Made by a program: the position numbers and the translations under genes
NCBI GenBank assembly: GCA_016927855.1
Contig: JAFGLV010000028.1
Location: 1 to 61,202 of the forward strand
DNA length: 61,202 nucleotides
Direction: 5' to 3'
Origin: Sedimentisphaerales bacterium
GTDB taxonomy: Bacteria; Planctomycetota; Phycisphaerae; Sedimentisphaerales; Anaerobacaceae
The notes under the pieces: model-generated
Database searches by the model: none
What the model saw: only the letters and a program-made list of their open reading frames with translations
Told to the model about the DNA's origin: nothing
Shown: positions 35,117-45,071 of the stretch, one piece after another
How positions within the stretch are numbered: position 1 is the stretch's first letter
How the letters are laid out: every line of letters starts with the position of its first letter

Positions 35117-36514
35117 TCAGCGTGACCGCCCAGGCGACTCGGGCGGGCTGTCGCCAGTAGTGGTTGGCATGGGAGGTTGGCCGGTGACGGTGACCTGGAC
35201 GGTCGCGACGGTGGCGTTGCCGTCGTTGTCGGTCACCGTCAGATAGGCGGTATACACGCCTGGATTGTGGAAGATCTTGACGGGACTGGGGTTGAGGTAG
35301 AAGGGCTCGCCGCCGGGCGCGCCATTGGGATTGTACGAGAACGTCCCGTCGCCGAACGTCCAGACGTATTCGGTGATCGCGCCGTCAGCGTCGCTCGCCT
35401 CCGCAGAAAAGTGTACCGTCAACGGCGCGTCGCCTTCGTTCACGTCGGCGCAGGCTGTCACCTGTGGCGGCAGGTCCGTCACGTTGTGGCGCAAGTACCA
35501 CGGCGTCGCCGTCGGGTCGGTCTTGAAGAAGGCATAGACCTGGTCGGCGCACTTTTGCGCGCCGGACGCCTCAGGGTGCGGATTATTGTAGACGTCGCTG
35601 GTCGGCTCGCAGCAGGTCCAGATCAGCCCGTCGGATCGCTCTCTGAGACCGTCGCACCAGAAGTACGGTCCCCACAGGATCAGCGGCGCGACGACCTCGC
35701 CTTGCTCGGGGTCCCAGTTGAGCTGCGGAGCGCCGTTCATCTGCCTCTCGATCATCCAGCGGATGGCGAAGCCCGCTTCGTAGCAGTCGGGCTCGCCTTT
35801 GCGGCGCATCAGGTAGGCGCGCTCGCGGCTGGTGTAGTAGGCCAGCTTGACGTTGGGGAAGTGTACCTTGAGATTGCGCGCCGTCGCCTCCAGGTATCCT
35901 TGCAGCTCCTGGGCATAGGTCGGGAACGGTCCCGTCTCGCGTAAGGCATGAAAGACCCACACGACCTGCACCTGGGCGGCCGTGACGCCGTACTTGGCGA
36001 GGTTCTTCTTCATGGTCGTGTACGTGGTCGAATCGACCGGCGCCCAGTCCATCGCCGCGCGCGTCCCCTGGGCGCCGTTGACGACGACCAGTTGCCGGTT
36101 GCGGGCAGGGTCCCGTTCCGCCCGCTCGCGGAAGCAGTCGTAGTCGTCGCCTGCATGACCCTCGAAGGCGATGACGGTATTGGACATCCCCGCCGACATC
36201 ATGACGATCTTGCCGTGTTCCGGATCGGGATTGCCGTCGGCGTCGAGCGGCTGTATCTGGTCTCGCGCGATCTCCAGCGCCCGCGCCTCCAGCTCAGGTG
36301 GTCGAGTGCACCAGCCGCCCGGATAAAGCCCGCCGATCTCCGTATAGCCGTCGCGCGTATACGTCCCGAACCCCAGATCGGGCAACGGAATGTACCCCAG
36401 CTCCGTCAACGACGGGTCCATCGGGTTCTGCACCTGCGAGAACGCTGCATCAGGAATCCCCGCCAAGAGTCCCAGGCACGCGAGCGCCACTTTGCACCTT
36501 TTCACCACTTCCAT
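35117..36514 (-). CDS. Secreted protein with C-terminal PKD domain
   Basis: A 465-residue exported protein. The ATG at 36514 has GGAG eight bases upstream; the GTG nine bases earlier overlaps that site less well. A signal peptide (VALACLGLLAGIPDAAFS) is followed by a large domain of about 320 residues (GKIVMMSAGMSNTVIAFEG, LVVVNGAQGTRAAMDWAP, VWVFHALRE) of unknown function. Its Ser-Gly-Met and Asn-Gly-Ala segments faintly recall SGNH hydrolases. A PKD beta-sandwich occupies about 360-450 (GDAPLTVHFSAEASDADG, YVWTFGDGTFS, HNPGVYTAYLTVTDNDG). It seems to be a single gene; an enzyme acting on extracellular polymers is an inference. Confidence 0.75.
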   Translation of the reverse strand: MEVVKRCKVALACLGLLAGIPDAAFSQVQNPMDPSLTELGYIPLPDLGFGTYTRDGYTEIGGLYPGGWCTRPPELEARALEIARDQIQPLDADGNPDPEHGKIVMMSAGMSNTVIAFEGHAGDDYDCFRERAERDPARNRQLVVVNGAQGTRAAMDWAPVDSTTYTTMKKNLAKYGVTAAQVQVVWVFHALRETGPFPTYAQELQGYLEATARNLKVHFPNVKLAYYTSRERAYLMRRKGEPDCYEAGFAIRWMIERQMNGAPQLNWDPEQGEVVAPLILWGPYFWCDGLRERSDGLIWTCCEPTSDVYNNPHPEASGAQKCADQVYAFFKTDPTATPWYLRHNVTDLPPQVTACADVNEGDAPLTVHFSAEASDADGAITEYVWTFGDGTFSYNPNGAPGGEPFYLNPSPVKIFHNPGVYTAYLTVTDNDGNATVATVQVTVTGQPPMPTTTGDSPPESPGRSR

Positions 36515-36625
36515 CGTCGTCACTCCTACTGGGAACCGTGGCTTCTCCTACGACGAGTTATGGTACTATCTGTGATAGTAGGTGTCAACCAAAAAGCGGA
36601 CAGAACGGTGATTCGAGGTGTGTCG

Positions 36626-37378
36626 TCAGCTACGTGCTTCGCCGCGTAATGCGACGCCGTCGAATCTATCGCAGGCAGGCGCATTTCCATCGGGCGGCCG
36701 CCGCGTCGCGGCGCCGAAGCCCAGGCTGCCGATCAGCAGGAACACGAAGAGAGCCAGGTTGTCGTTGCTGGCGATTCCGTGCAGCGTGGGACTATAGTTC
36801 GGAGCGAGGAACCAGCCGAGTCCGCACGCGAAGGACAAGACCACCAGCAAGGTCGAGGCATTGTGCCTGAACCGCGGGATACCGATCCCGACGCACAAGA
36901 CGACGATCCAGGTGAGCAGGCTGAGCGACGAGACAGCAGTTCGGACTGACTCGCTGGCGCGATACGCCGGCGTCTCCAAAACGATCCCTGTGTCAACATC
37001 GCTGGGTGAGTGATTGGAGCTTACCCTGGTGAGTCGCCCATCGCGGAATTCAACCTCGAACGTGCGCTGGCTCTTCGGGTGGAACAGCGAATACGTGCTC
37101 GCGTCCGCCGGGTGTGAATCTGCGACGTTCTCCAATTCCGCCACAGGTCCGAATGCTCTTTCAATCTCGTCGAAGGTCATCCCGGCCTTCAAGGCCAGGA
37201 ACAGTCCCTGCGTCACCTCCTGTCCCAACTCCCAGGCCGCCTGCTGTCTCAGGTCGCGCTGGCGAAAGCGGGAGAGCCTGTCCGCGTTCAGCTCGGTCTT
37301 GTAGGCCGTTAGCGCCAGGACGGCCACTGCGACTACCGTGAGAATCGCCAACCGAACAGCCTGTCGCCAGTCTCTCAT
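36626..37378 (-). CDS. Multi-pass membrane protein with BamE-like segment
   Basis: A 250-residue protein. A first membrane helix is at about 8-26. An extracytoplasmic loop with GMTFDEIERAFGPVAEL resembles the SmpA/BamE-type GMT..EV...G.P motif. Three further membrane helices lie between 150 and 228. GAGGAG lies eight bases before the ATG. The C-terminus is polar. No family recognised; placed alone between the PKD gene and ribE. Confidence 0.65.
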   Translation of the reverse strand: MRDWRQAVRLAILTVVAVAVLALTAYKTELNADRLSRFRQRDLRQQAAWELGQEVTQGLFLALKAGMTFDEIERAFGPVAELENVADSHPADASTYSLFHPKSQRTFEVEFRDGRLTRVSSNHSPSDVDTGIVLETPAYRASESVRTAVSSLSLLTWIVVLCVGIGIPRFRHNASTLLVVLSFACGLGWFLAPNYSPTLHGIASNDNLALFVFLLIGSLGFGAATRRPPDGNAPACDRFDGVALRGEARS

Positions 37379-37597
37379 GGCACGATCTCCTCAAAGCACG
37401 ATCCGGGCCGCGTTGCTCCTCTTGCCAGCCTACGTTACCACAGGCCCGAGTCCGCGGCAAACCAAATTGTCGTCCCTGTAGAACCTCCCCGCGTGGAGGG
37501 GCTGCAACAATCATTTGACAGCGGTGGGGGAGGATTCGTAGCATGGAGGTATGGCCTACGGAGGGGCGGGATGGTTTTTCTCGTGAGTTAAGCTGGA

Positions 37598-38245
37598 ATG
37601 TTTACTGGACTTATAGAAAGCGTGGGGCAGGTCAGGTCGGTCTCGCTGGGCGGCGCGTCCGGCGGGGGGTCGCTCGTGGTCGATCTCGGCGCGCTGGCCG
37701 ACGGCTGCAAGCTGGGCGACAGCATCGCGGTCAGCGGCGCGTGCCTGACGGTCAGCAAGCTTGACGGCACGCTGGCGACGTTCGGGTTGAGCGCCGAGAC
37801 GCTCGCGAAATCGACGTTATCAGTACTGAAACCACAGGCGCGGGTGAACCTAGAACGGGCCATGAAAGCGACGGACCGCTTCGGCGGTCACTTCGTCCAG
37901 GGACACGTCGACGGAACCGGAAGAGTGCGCGCCATCAAGAAGGCCGGCGAGTTTGCCGACATAGAGTTCGGCGTCGAGTCCGAACTGCTCGAACAGATGG
38001 TGCCCAAGGGTTCGGTCGCCATCGACGGCGTGAGCCTGACGATCGCGGCGCTCGGAGCCGAGAGCTTCCGCGTCGCGGCCATCCCGGAAACGCTCGCCAG
38101 AACGACGCTGGGGCGGGTCCGTATAGGGGACAGGGTCAACATCGAAATCGATATCATCGTGAAAGTCGTGCGCAGGCAGTTGGAGGCCATCCTGCCGCAA
38201 GGTCAAAGCCTGACGGTCGAGAGTTTGCGACAAATGGGCTTCTGA
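37598..38245 (+). CDS. ribE: Riboflavin synthase alpha chain
   Basis: Dismutates two 6,7-dimethyl-8-ribityllumazine molecules into riboflavin. The protein has 215 residues. The start MFTGLIESVG is diagnostic. Two lumazine-binding barrels follow: GDSIAVSGACLTV with the conserved Cys in the first, and GGHFVQGHVDGTGRV with GSVAIDGVSLTI in the second. The ribosome site is weak. No FMN riboswitch could be seen upstream. A hairpin of GGAGG/CCTCC type lies near 37486-37501. It is followed after 32 bases by pdxA. Confidence 0.95.
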   Translation: MFTGLIESVGQVRSVSLGGASGGGSLVVDLGALADGCKLGDSIAVSGACLTVSKLDGTLATFGLSAETLAKSTLSVLKPQARVNLERAMKATDRFGGHFVQGHVDGTGRVRAIKKAGEFADIEFGVESELLEQMVPKGSVAIDGVSLTIAALGAESFRVAAIPETLARTTLGRVRIGDRVNIEIDIIVKVVRRQLEAILPQGQSLTVESLRQMGF

Positions 38246-38277
38246 GGGCAAGATATGACGCGGTTTTCGATAAGGGC

Positions 38278-39348
38278 ATGAACCGAAACAATCATAATTC
38301 GATCTCCGATCAGATGGTCATCGGCGTGACGATGGGCGACGCGGCGGGCATCGGGCCCGAAGTCGTCGTCAAGGCGCTGGCCGATCCCGAGGTCCGTCGC
38401 GCTGCCAAGTTCATCGTTTTCGGGATGAACGAGCAGCTCTGCTACGCCGCCGACCGCGCCGAAATCGAGCCTTTCTGGGGCCGCCACCAGCACGAGAAGA
38501 TCAGCCGCGAGTATCCCTACAAGGTGGTCGTAGCTGATTACGACGAGTTCAGCGTGCCGCCGTGGATGAAGGCGCCCAGCCGGGTCGCCGGTGAAGCTTC
38601 GATCAAGTTCTGCACCGACGCGATCGAGGCGGAGAAGGACCGGATCATCGACGCGATCGTGACGGCACCGATCAGCAAGGAAAGCTGGAGATTGGCCGAT
38701 GCTGCCTGGCCGGGTCATACGGAAATGTTCGCCCAGAAGTACAAGGCGCCGCGCAAAGCCATGATGTTCGTCAGCGGACCGCTCAAGGTCGCGCTGGCGA
38801 CGATCCACGAACCGCTCTTCGAGGTCCGCCACAAGTTCAAGATCGGTTGCGTGTTCGAGCCGATCGACCTGCTCAACGACGCGTTGAAAGAGTTTTTCGC
38901 GCTCGATAATCCGCGTATCGGCGTCGCCGCCTTGAATCCTCACGCCGGCGAAAACGGCCAGTTTGGCGACGAAGAGCAGCGTATTATCGGTCCGGCGGTC
39001 CTGCTGGCCCAGGAGCAAGGGATCAACTGCGTCGGGCCGATCGCCGCCGACGCGCTCTTTCGCCAGGCCGCTCACGGTCAGTTCGATGCGGTCGTTGCGA
39101 TGTACCACGATCAGGCCATGATCCCCATCAAGCTGCTCGATTTCGAGCACGCGGTCAACGTGACCATCGGGCTACCGGCGGTGCGGACGTCTCCGGCCCA
39201 TGGGACCGCCTACGACCTCGTCGGGCGCAACCAGGCGGATCCTTCGAGCATGAAATCGGCCATTCTCACCGCCGTCCGCATGGCTCAGATCCGGCGCGCC
39301 GGCCAGCTTGCGGTCGCCGGCGGCCGGTCGCGAGGGCCAGAGCAATAG
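38278..39348 (+). CDS. pdxA: 4-hydroxythreonine-4-phosphate dehydrogenase
   Basis: NAD-dependent enzyme of the DXP-dependent vitamin B6 pathway; 356 residues. GVTMGDAAGIGPEV near the N-terminus, TAPISKESW, the metal His in GHTEMF, NPHAGENGQFG and the metal His in AMYHDQAMIPIK are all present, as is GLPAVRTSPAHGTAYD. The B6 product is the cofactor of the glyA product elsewhere in the window. The ribosome site is AAGGGC directly before the ATG, which is weak. Lies between ribE and rsmA, all on one strand. Confidence 0.95.
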   Translation: MNRNNHNSISDQMVIGVTMGDAAGIGPEVVVKALADPEVRRAAKFIVFGMNEQLCYAADRAEIEPFWGRHQHEKISREYPYKVVVADYDEFSVPPWMKAPSRVAGEASIKFCTDAIEAEKDRIIDAIVTAPISKESWRLADAAWPGHTEMFAQKYKAPRKAMMFVSGPLKVALATIHEPLFEVRHKFKIGCVFEPIDLLNDALKEFFALDNPRIGVAALNPHAGENGQFGDEEQRIIGPAVLLAQEQGINCVGPIAADALFRQAAHGQFDAVVAMYHDQAMIPIKLLDFEHAVNVTIGLPAVRTSPAHGTAYDLVGRNQADPSSMKSAILTAVRMAQIRRAGQLAVAGGRSRGPEQ

Positions 39349-39380
39349 GTCCAATGGGTCCTATAAGACCTGTCGAACCT

Positions 39381-40265
39381 ATGTCAGCGATGCAGACCAA
39401 GAGCGAAATCCGTCAACTGCTTGCTTGTGCCGGGCTTTCTCCCAATCGCCGGTTCGGTCAGCATTTCCTCGTGGACCTGAACCTGATGCGCCTGGCAGTC
39501 GACGCGGCCGGGATCACCGAGAAGGACACGGTCCTGGAGGTTGGGTGCGGCACCGGCTCCCTGACGAGCGCACTGGCAGAGCGCGCGGGCCTGGTCATCG
39601 CGGTCGAAATCGACCCGAAGCTGGCCCAGATAGCCCGCTCGCACCTGGCAAACACCCCGAACGTCCGCCTGGTCCAGACGGATGCCCTCTCCAGCAAGGG
39701 GACGTTCGATCCAACCGTCGTGGAAGCGGCCGGCGGACGCCCGATGCCGCGTGGGGGTCGGCTGTTGCTGGTGGCCAACCTACCCTACGACGTCGCGTCA
39801 GCGGTCATGCTCAACCTGGTCAAGGGCCCGCTGGTGGCCGATGAGATGGTCGTGACGGTGCAGAAAGAAGTGGCCCAGCGGATGGGGGCCAGGCCGGGCA
39901 CCAGGGACTATGGCTCGCTGAGCATCCTGCTGGGTGCCACCGGCACGGTTGAGATGCTCCGTGTCCTGAAACCCAGCGTGTTCTGGCCTCCTCCGAAGGT
40001 CGATTCCGCTCTCGTCCGGTTTGTGCGAGATCGCCGAAGATGTGCCCAAATCGCCGATATCGGGCTCCTGGGCGAGGTTGTGAGCCTGTTCATGGGCCAT
40101 CGCCGCAAGATGCTCAGAGCCTGCACGCGCTATGCCCCGCCCGAGTTGGGCGGAGGCGAGGCCCTTGCCCGCGTGCTGGCCCGATCCGGCCTTGATCCAA
40201 CGTTGCGCCCCGAGCAGCTCAGCCCCGAGCAGTACGTCACGCTGGCGGACCTCTGCCGTCGTTAG
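39381..40265 (+). CDS. rsmA: 16S rRNA dimethyladenosine transferase
   Basis: Methylates two adjacent adenosines in helix 45 of 16S rRNA; 294 residues from the chosen start. FGQHFLVDLNLM, the SAM motif VLEVGCGTGSLTSALAE, VAVEIDPKLAQ-type motif II, NLPYDVASAV (motif IV) and FWPPPKVDSALVRF are present. The frame is open back to 39354, but that part reads GPIRPV and lies on a GGTCC/GACC repeat, so MSAMQTKSEIRQ is preferred; no ribosome site is visible for either. The adjacency of pdxA and rsmA is common in bacteria. Confidence 0.93.
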   Translation: MSAMQTKSEIRQLLACAGLSPNRRFGQHFLVDLNLMRLAVDAAGITEKDTVLEVGCGTGSLTSALAERAGLVIAVEIDPKLAQIARSHLANTPNVRLVQTDALSSKGTFDPTVVEAAGGRPMPRGGRLLLVANLPYDVASAVMLNLVKGPLVADEMVVTVQKEVAQRMGARPGTRDYGSLSILLGATGTVEMLRVLKPSVFWPPPKVDSALVRFVRDRRRCAQIADIGLLGEVVSLFMGHRRKMLRACTRYAPPELGGGEALARVLARSGLDPTLRPEQLSPEQYVTLADLCRR

Positions 40266-40308
40266 GTCGTGCGTCCCGCACGACTGGCGGGCGGGGACGC
40301 TCGCCCTA
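40266..40308. repeat. GTCGTG/CACGAC repeat, copy 2
   Basis: GTCGTGC...GCACGAC stem followed by TGGCGGGCGGGGACGCTCGC and CCTA, matching 26230-26278. It lies directly after the rsmA stop codon and may serve as a transcription boundary. Confidence 0.55.
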
Positions 40309-40399
40309 CGGGCCCTACGGGCGCGCTACAGACGTGGCCACCGATACAGGCCATCGCCTCTCCAAGTCCGGGGGTTTAGGTTGTTTGTGAGATTTGGGT

Positions 40400-40428
40400 T
40401 TGCAGGCCGGATGACTGGCGGTTATAAT
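40400..40428 (+). promoter_or_regulatory. Promoter of the pseudopilin cluster
   Basis: TTGCAG (40400-40405), a 17-base spacer and a perfect TATAAT (40423-40428). The leader of about 127 bases carries the word TCTGCGTG three times and a small CAGAC/GTCTG stem, so post-transcriptional control is possible. Confidence 0.7.
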
Positions 40429-40561
40429 GAACCAAGCTGGTCGAGGTGTTCGGTCTGCGTGAAAAAACACGGATACAGCGGAACAGACCGCTGTCTGCGT
40501 GCATCTACTCCAACGAGCAAACGGGTGTGGTCCGGTTCATTCTGCGTGAAGGAGTTACGGC

Positions 40562-41383
40562 ATGAACGAGAAGAAGCGCGGTTTTACCCTAATCGAACTG
40601 CTGGTGGTGATCGCCATCATCGCGGTCCTGATGGGCATCCTCATGCCCACCCTGCGGAAGGTCAAAGAGCAAGGCAACATGATCAAGTGCCTGGGCAACC
40701 TGAGGCAGTGGAATGTCACCCATTCGATGTACCTTCAGGAGAACAACGGCAAGTTCTACAGCGGTACGTCCGGCGACGCCTTCTGGTGGATCGCCCAGAT
40801 GAAGGAGCAGGATCAGAGTCGGATCGATAACCCCCTGTGGTTCTGCCCCAAGACCAAGGGTACGTACCAAGAGGCAGACGGCACCATGAGCGGCAAGCTC
40901 TCGATCTTCACGGCATGGGGCATCTATACGTCCGGCCACTCGAATCTGACACGGGACGGCATCGCGGGCAGCTACGGCATCAACGGCTATACGCTCTCTG
41001 TTACGGGAGCTACCGGCGCCATGTCGGAGGGCCGCAACGCCCAGGATTTCTGGAAGACACCGCAGGTCAGAGGCGCCGCGCAGATCCCGCTGATGGCCGA
41101 AGCGTTGCGGTTCGACCTATGGCCGCAGCACACCAACCCGCCGGCCGCGAACGAAGAGGCCGTCTGGAGTTCTGACAACCATATGGCGCGTGCGTGCATG
41201 AATCGGCACGTCGGGTACGTGAATATCTCCTTCTGCGATTTCTCTGCCAGGAAAGCGGGCTTGAAAGAGCTCTACACCTTCAAGTGGCACAAGCGGTTCA
41301 ATATCTCCGGTCCCTATACGGTGGCCGGTGGTGTCACCGCCGATCGGTGGCCGGACTGGATTCGGCCTTACAAAGATTATTGA
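40562..41383 (+). CDS. Pseudopilin-like protein A1
   Basis: A 273-residue protein with a type II/IV prepilin leader: a short basic peptide, then [20 protein letters not shown], to be cut after Gly by a prepilin peptidase. The globular part is a DUF1559-like domain with CLGNLRQW and NGKFYSG. Near the end is NRHVGYVNISFCDFSARKAG, where the His and Asp keep the H-x9-D spacing of the H-X9-DG domain but Gly is replaced by Phe. It ends WPDWIRPYKDY. AAGGAG lies seven bases before the ATG. It is the first gene after the promoter and close to gene A2. Confidence 0.88.
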   Translation: MNEKKRGFTLIELLVVIAIIAVLMGILMPTLRKVKEQGNMIKCLGNLRQWNVTHSMYLQENNGKFYSGTSGDAFWWIAQMKEQDQSRIDNPLWFCPKTKGTYQEADGTMSGKLSIFTAWGIYTSGHSNLTRDGIAGSYGINGYTLSVTGATGAMSEGRNAQDFWKTPQVRGAAQIPLMAEALRFDLWPQHTNPPAANEEAVWSSDNHMARACMNRHVGYVNISFCDFSARKAGLKELYTFKWHKRFNISGPYTVAGGVTADRWPDWIRPYKDY

Positions 41384-41402
41384 GACAGCGATTGTCACGC
41401 GA

Positions 41403-41431
41403 CGGCCGGGCCCGGCGAATGGGACCGGCCG
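41403..41431 (+). other. Strong hairpin between pseudopilin genes A1 and A2
   Basis: CGGCCGG (41403-41409) pairs with CCGGCCG (41425-41431), with inner CCC/GGG pairs. No T-run follows. It may lower expression of the downstream genes or protect the A1 message. Confidence 0.5.
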
Positions 41432-41518
41432 CTTCTGTGTATGGCCTCTGTGTGGCTTGGGCCCCAGCCCATCGCGTCGGGGCCGCCCCGTGAACCTCCG
41501 CCCCCGGGAGAGCAAAGC

Positions 41519-42355
41519 GTGGATAAGCGCAGGGCATTTACCTTGATCGAATTGTTGGTGGTCATCGCGATCATCGCGGTGCTCATGGGCATCCTCATGC
41601 CCACCCTACGCAAGGTCAAGGAGCAAGGCAACATGGTTCAGTGCCTGGGCAATCTCAGGCAGTGGAACCTTGTCTTCTCGATGTACCTCCAGGAGAACAA
41701 CGGCAAGTTCTTCGCTGGACCGCGCACTCAGAACGGCGGGCTCTATTGGTGGGTCGCCAGTCTGGATGACAAGATCGAGAGCCGGATCCAAAACAAGACG
41801 TGGTTCTGCCCGAAGAACAAGAGCAGCTATCAGGACGAGCGCGGCGTCCCCAACAACAAGCTGACGATCCACACCTCGTGGGGCATCTTCACGCGCGCCG
41901 TCGGCGGCGTCGGGGAGCTGTGTGTCGATGGCATCGCGGGCAGCTATGGCTTGAACTCGTACCTGCTGGACCCGCCGGCCGGAGCCCCGGCGTCGTTCGA
42001 GAACGGCGTCCAGCTCGCCAACTTCTGGCGGTCGCCCAACGTCAGAGGCGCTGCGGAAATTCCCGTCATGTCCGAGGCGCTGCGCTTCGATCTATGGCCG
42101 CAGCACACCGAAGGGCCGGCGGCGGATGAGCTGGCCGCCTGGGGCGCCAATCACATGGGCCGCACCTGCATCAATCGCCACATCGGCTACGAGAACGTGT
42201 CGTTTGCCGACTGGTCCGCCCGGAAGGTCGGGCTCAAAGAACTCTGGACGTTCAAATGGCACAAGAAGTACAATACCGTCGGTCCGTGGACGAAAGCGGG
42301 GGGTGTCACCGCGACCGAGTGGCCGGACTGGATTCGACCGTTCAAGGATTATTGA
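41519..42355 (+). CDS. Pseudopilin-like protein A2
   Basis: A 278-residue paralogue of A1 sharing the leader ([20 protein letters not shown]), CLGNLRQWN, EALRFDLWPQHT and the ending WPDWIRPFKDY. The His-Asp pair is in NRHIGYENVSFADWSARKVG, again with an aromatic residue in place of the motif glycine. The start is a GTG at 41519 (VDKRRAFTL), placed by GGGAG eight bases upstream. The open frame reaches back to 41441, but the extra residues do not fit a prepilin leader. Likely cotranscribed with A1. Confidence 0.87.
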   Translation: MDKRRAFTLIELLVVIAIIAVLMGILMPTLRKVKEQGNMVQCLGNLRQWNLVFSMYLQENNGKFFAGPRTQNGGLYWWVASLDDKIESRIQNKTWFCPKNKSSYQDERGVPNNKLTIHTSWGIFTRAVGGVGELCVDGIAGSYGLNSYLLDPPAGAPASFENGVQLANFWRSPNVRGAAEIPVMSEALRFDLWPQHTEGPAADELAAWGANHMGRTCINRHIGYENVSFADWSARKVGLKELWTFKWHKKYNTVGPWTKAGGVTATEWPDWIRPFKDY

Positions 42356-42417
42356 GAGCGTAATTATCTATATATGAGTGGCCGAGACGGTGCTTCTCTG
42401 CCTCCGGAGCAAGGACA

Positions 42418-43211
42418 ATGAGCAAACGCAAGGGATTCACGCTGATCGAATTACTGGTGGTCATCGCGATCATCGCGGTTCTGATGGGCGTTCTGATGCC
42501 GGCGCTGGCGCGCGTCCGCGAGCAGGGCAAGCGCATCACGTGCCTGAACAATCTGCGGCACCTGACGCTGGCCTGGATCATGTACGCCGACGCCAACGAC
42601 GACAACCTCGTCAATGGCGACTCCGGCGAATACGGTATCATGTCGCACGGGCCGTACTGGGTCCAGAGGGACTACGAGAGCAGCCAGACCCAGGCCCAGA
42701 AGGAGCAGGCGATCCAGAATGGCGCGCTCTACCCCTACGTGCGCGACCTCAAACCCTACAAGTGTCCCAACGTCGAGCGCAAGATCGTGGACAGTTATGG
42801 CTGGCGGAGTCCGCCGGTGCGGACCTATTGCATCGCCGACTCGATGAACTGCAAGACTGGTCCGACATGGGCGCCACGATCATTCGCAAGCGCATGCAGA
42901 TCAAGAACGCGCCGTTCCGCGCCGTGTTTCTCGACGATGGTGGCACGTGTCCCTCGGCGATGGGTGGCTGGACCGTCTATACGAACCAGTGGCAGTGGTG
43001 GGACCCGCCGCCGGTCCGGCACGGCGACGGCACGAATTTCTCCTTCGCCGACGGTCACGCCGATTACCACAAATGGGAAGACCAGCGGACGATCGAGATG
43101 GGCAAGCGTCTGCCTCCGGTCGCGCGCACCGGAGAGATGCAGCAAGGCAACGAGGATCTGATGTGGTCGTCGATTGCCGTCTGGGGCACGGAGGAGAATC
43201 GGCTGCGCTGA
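42418..43211 (+). pseudogene. Pseudopilin-like protein B, frameshifted
   Basis: Prepilin leader [20 protein letters not shown] in frame from 42418, continuing normally to [11 protein letters not shown]. From about 42855 the coding similarity moves to the -1 frame, reading [38 protein letters not shown] and the classic H-X9-DG end [17 protein letters not shown], stopping at 43211. A single G missing from an expected AAGGACTGG explains it. No slippery heptamer is present, so this is a mutation or a base-calling error rather than programmed shifting. Corrected, the protein would have about 264 residues and be the only member here with a canonical DG. Confidence 0.75.
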
Positions 43212-43336
43212 CCGGTCTACATCCGCACCCTGCCGCAGCGCCGCATAGCATGATAGTGGAGTTGCATCGTTGGGACCGCTGTCTCAGGCGGTCGGACGCT
43301 TCGAGATAAGGGCTCTCTTTTGAGGAGTGCGCAGGG

Positions 43337-44128
<792 letters not shown>

Positions 44129-44219
44129 TGCCTCGCACCTGCTGGCCTGGAGGACGCGTGTCGTCTTGCCGGCGTGATCGAGGCCACAGTTTCACAGACG
44201 ATAGGAGTGTGGAGGTGCC

Positions 44220-45014
44220 ATGCGTCAGTGCGGAGGTGAACGAGAGGGTTTCACCCTGATCGAGCTACTGGTCGTGATCGCGATCATTGCGGTCCTGATG
44301 GGCATTCTGATGCCGGCGTTGTCGCGCGTGCGCAACCAGGCGCGCGGCGTCGCCTGCCAATCGAATCTCAAGCAGTGGGGCACGATCTGGGCCATGTACA
44401 CGGACCAGAACAACGGTCTCTTCCCCAGGCGCGGCAGTGACTCCGGCCGCTGGATCGACTTGCTGTACGACTACTATCACAAGGATCCGAAATTCCGCGT
44501 TTGCCCGGTGGCCAAGAAGATCGCGGCCCCGAACGGCGCGACCGCCACGTCCGAAATCTCTGGCGATGAGGAAAGCTCCTGGGGTATCGTCGCGCCGAGC
44601 GGCAACCGGCCCGTTGGCACGTGGGGCAGTTACGGGATCAATGGCTGGGTGTATGTCGCCGCCGACGCGACACTCTACGGCAAGCCCAGAGAGTCCTTCT
44701 GGAATACGCCCAATATCCGAGGCGCGGCGCAGGTTCCGATGTTCCTGGACTGCATCTTCTGGTGCGGCTGGCCGGACGACGACGACAAACCGCCGGCCCT
44801 TCCGGAGCGAACCTCTCGCAACTACAGTGACGAAGAAGCAATGCACCGTTTCTGCATCGACCGTCACGCGCAGGGCATCAACGCGGTGTTCCTCGATTAC
44901 TCCGTTCGCAAGATCTGGCTCAAAGAGCTCTGGCGCGTCAAGTGGAGCAAACGCTTCAACACCGCCAGGGAGGTCGCCTGGCCCGAATGGATGGCCCAGT
45001 ACCGAGAGAATTGA
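44220..45014 (+). CDS. Pseudopilin-like protein C2
   Basis: A 264-residue paralogue of C1. Leader [20 protein letters not shown], then [36 protein letters not shown], a WPDDDDKPP loop, [20 protein letters not shown] and the end [16 protein letters not shown] lies four bases before the ATG. It is the last of the five genes; the next gene is convergent. No prepilin peptidase or assembly ATPase is within the window. Confidence 0.88.
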   Translation: MRQCGGEREGFTLIELLVVIAIIAVLMGILMPALSRVRNQARGVACQSNLKQWGTIWAMYTDQNNGLFPRRGSDSGRWIDLLYDYYHKDPKFRVCPVAKKIAAPNGATATSEISGDEESSWGIVAPSGNRPVGTWGSYGINGWVYVAADATLYGKPRESFWNTPNIRGAAQVPMFLDCIFWCGWPDDDDKPPALPERTSRNYSDEEAMHRFCIDRHAQGINAVFLDYSVRKIWLKELWRVKWSKRFNTAREVAWPEWMAQYREN

Positions 45015-45071
45015 CGACACGGCAGTGGTTGCTGTCTAGTCGCAGTCAGCCATCGATCATCCCTAGTCGTT

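Noticed and set aside
37500..37597. FMN riboswitch before ribE
   Set aside because: The conserved riboswitch boxes are not present in the 200 bases upstream.
42840..42865. Programmed -1 frameshift in pseudopilin B
   Set aside because: No slippery heptamer or downstream stem is visible at the shift; loss of one G explains it better.
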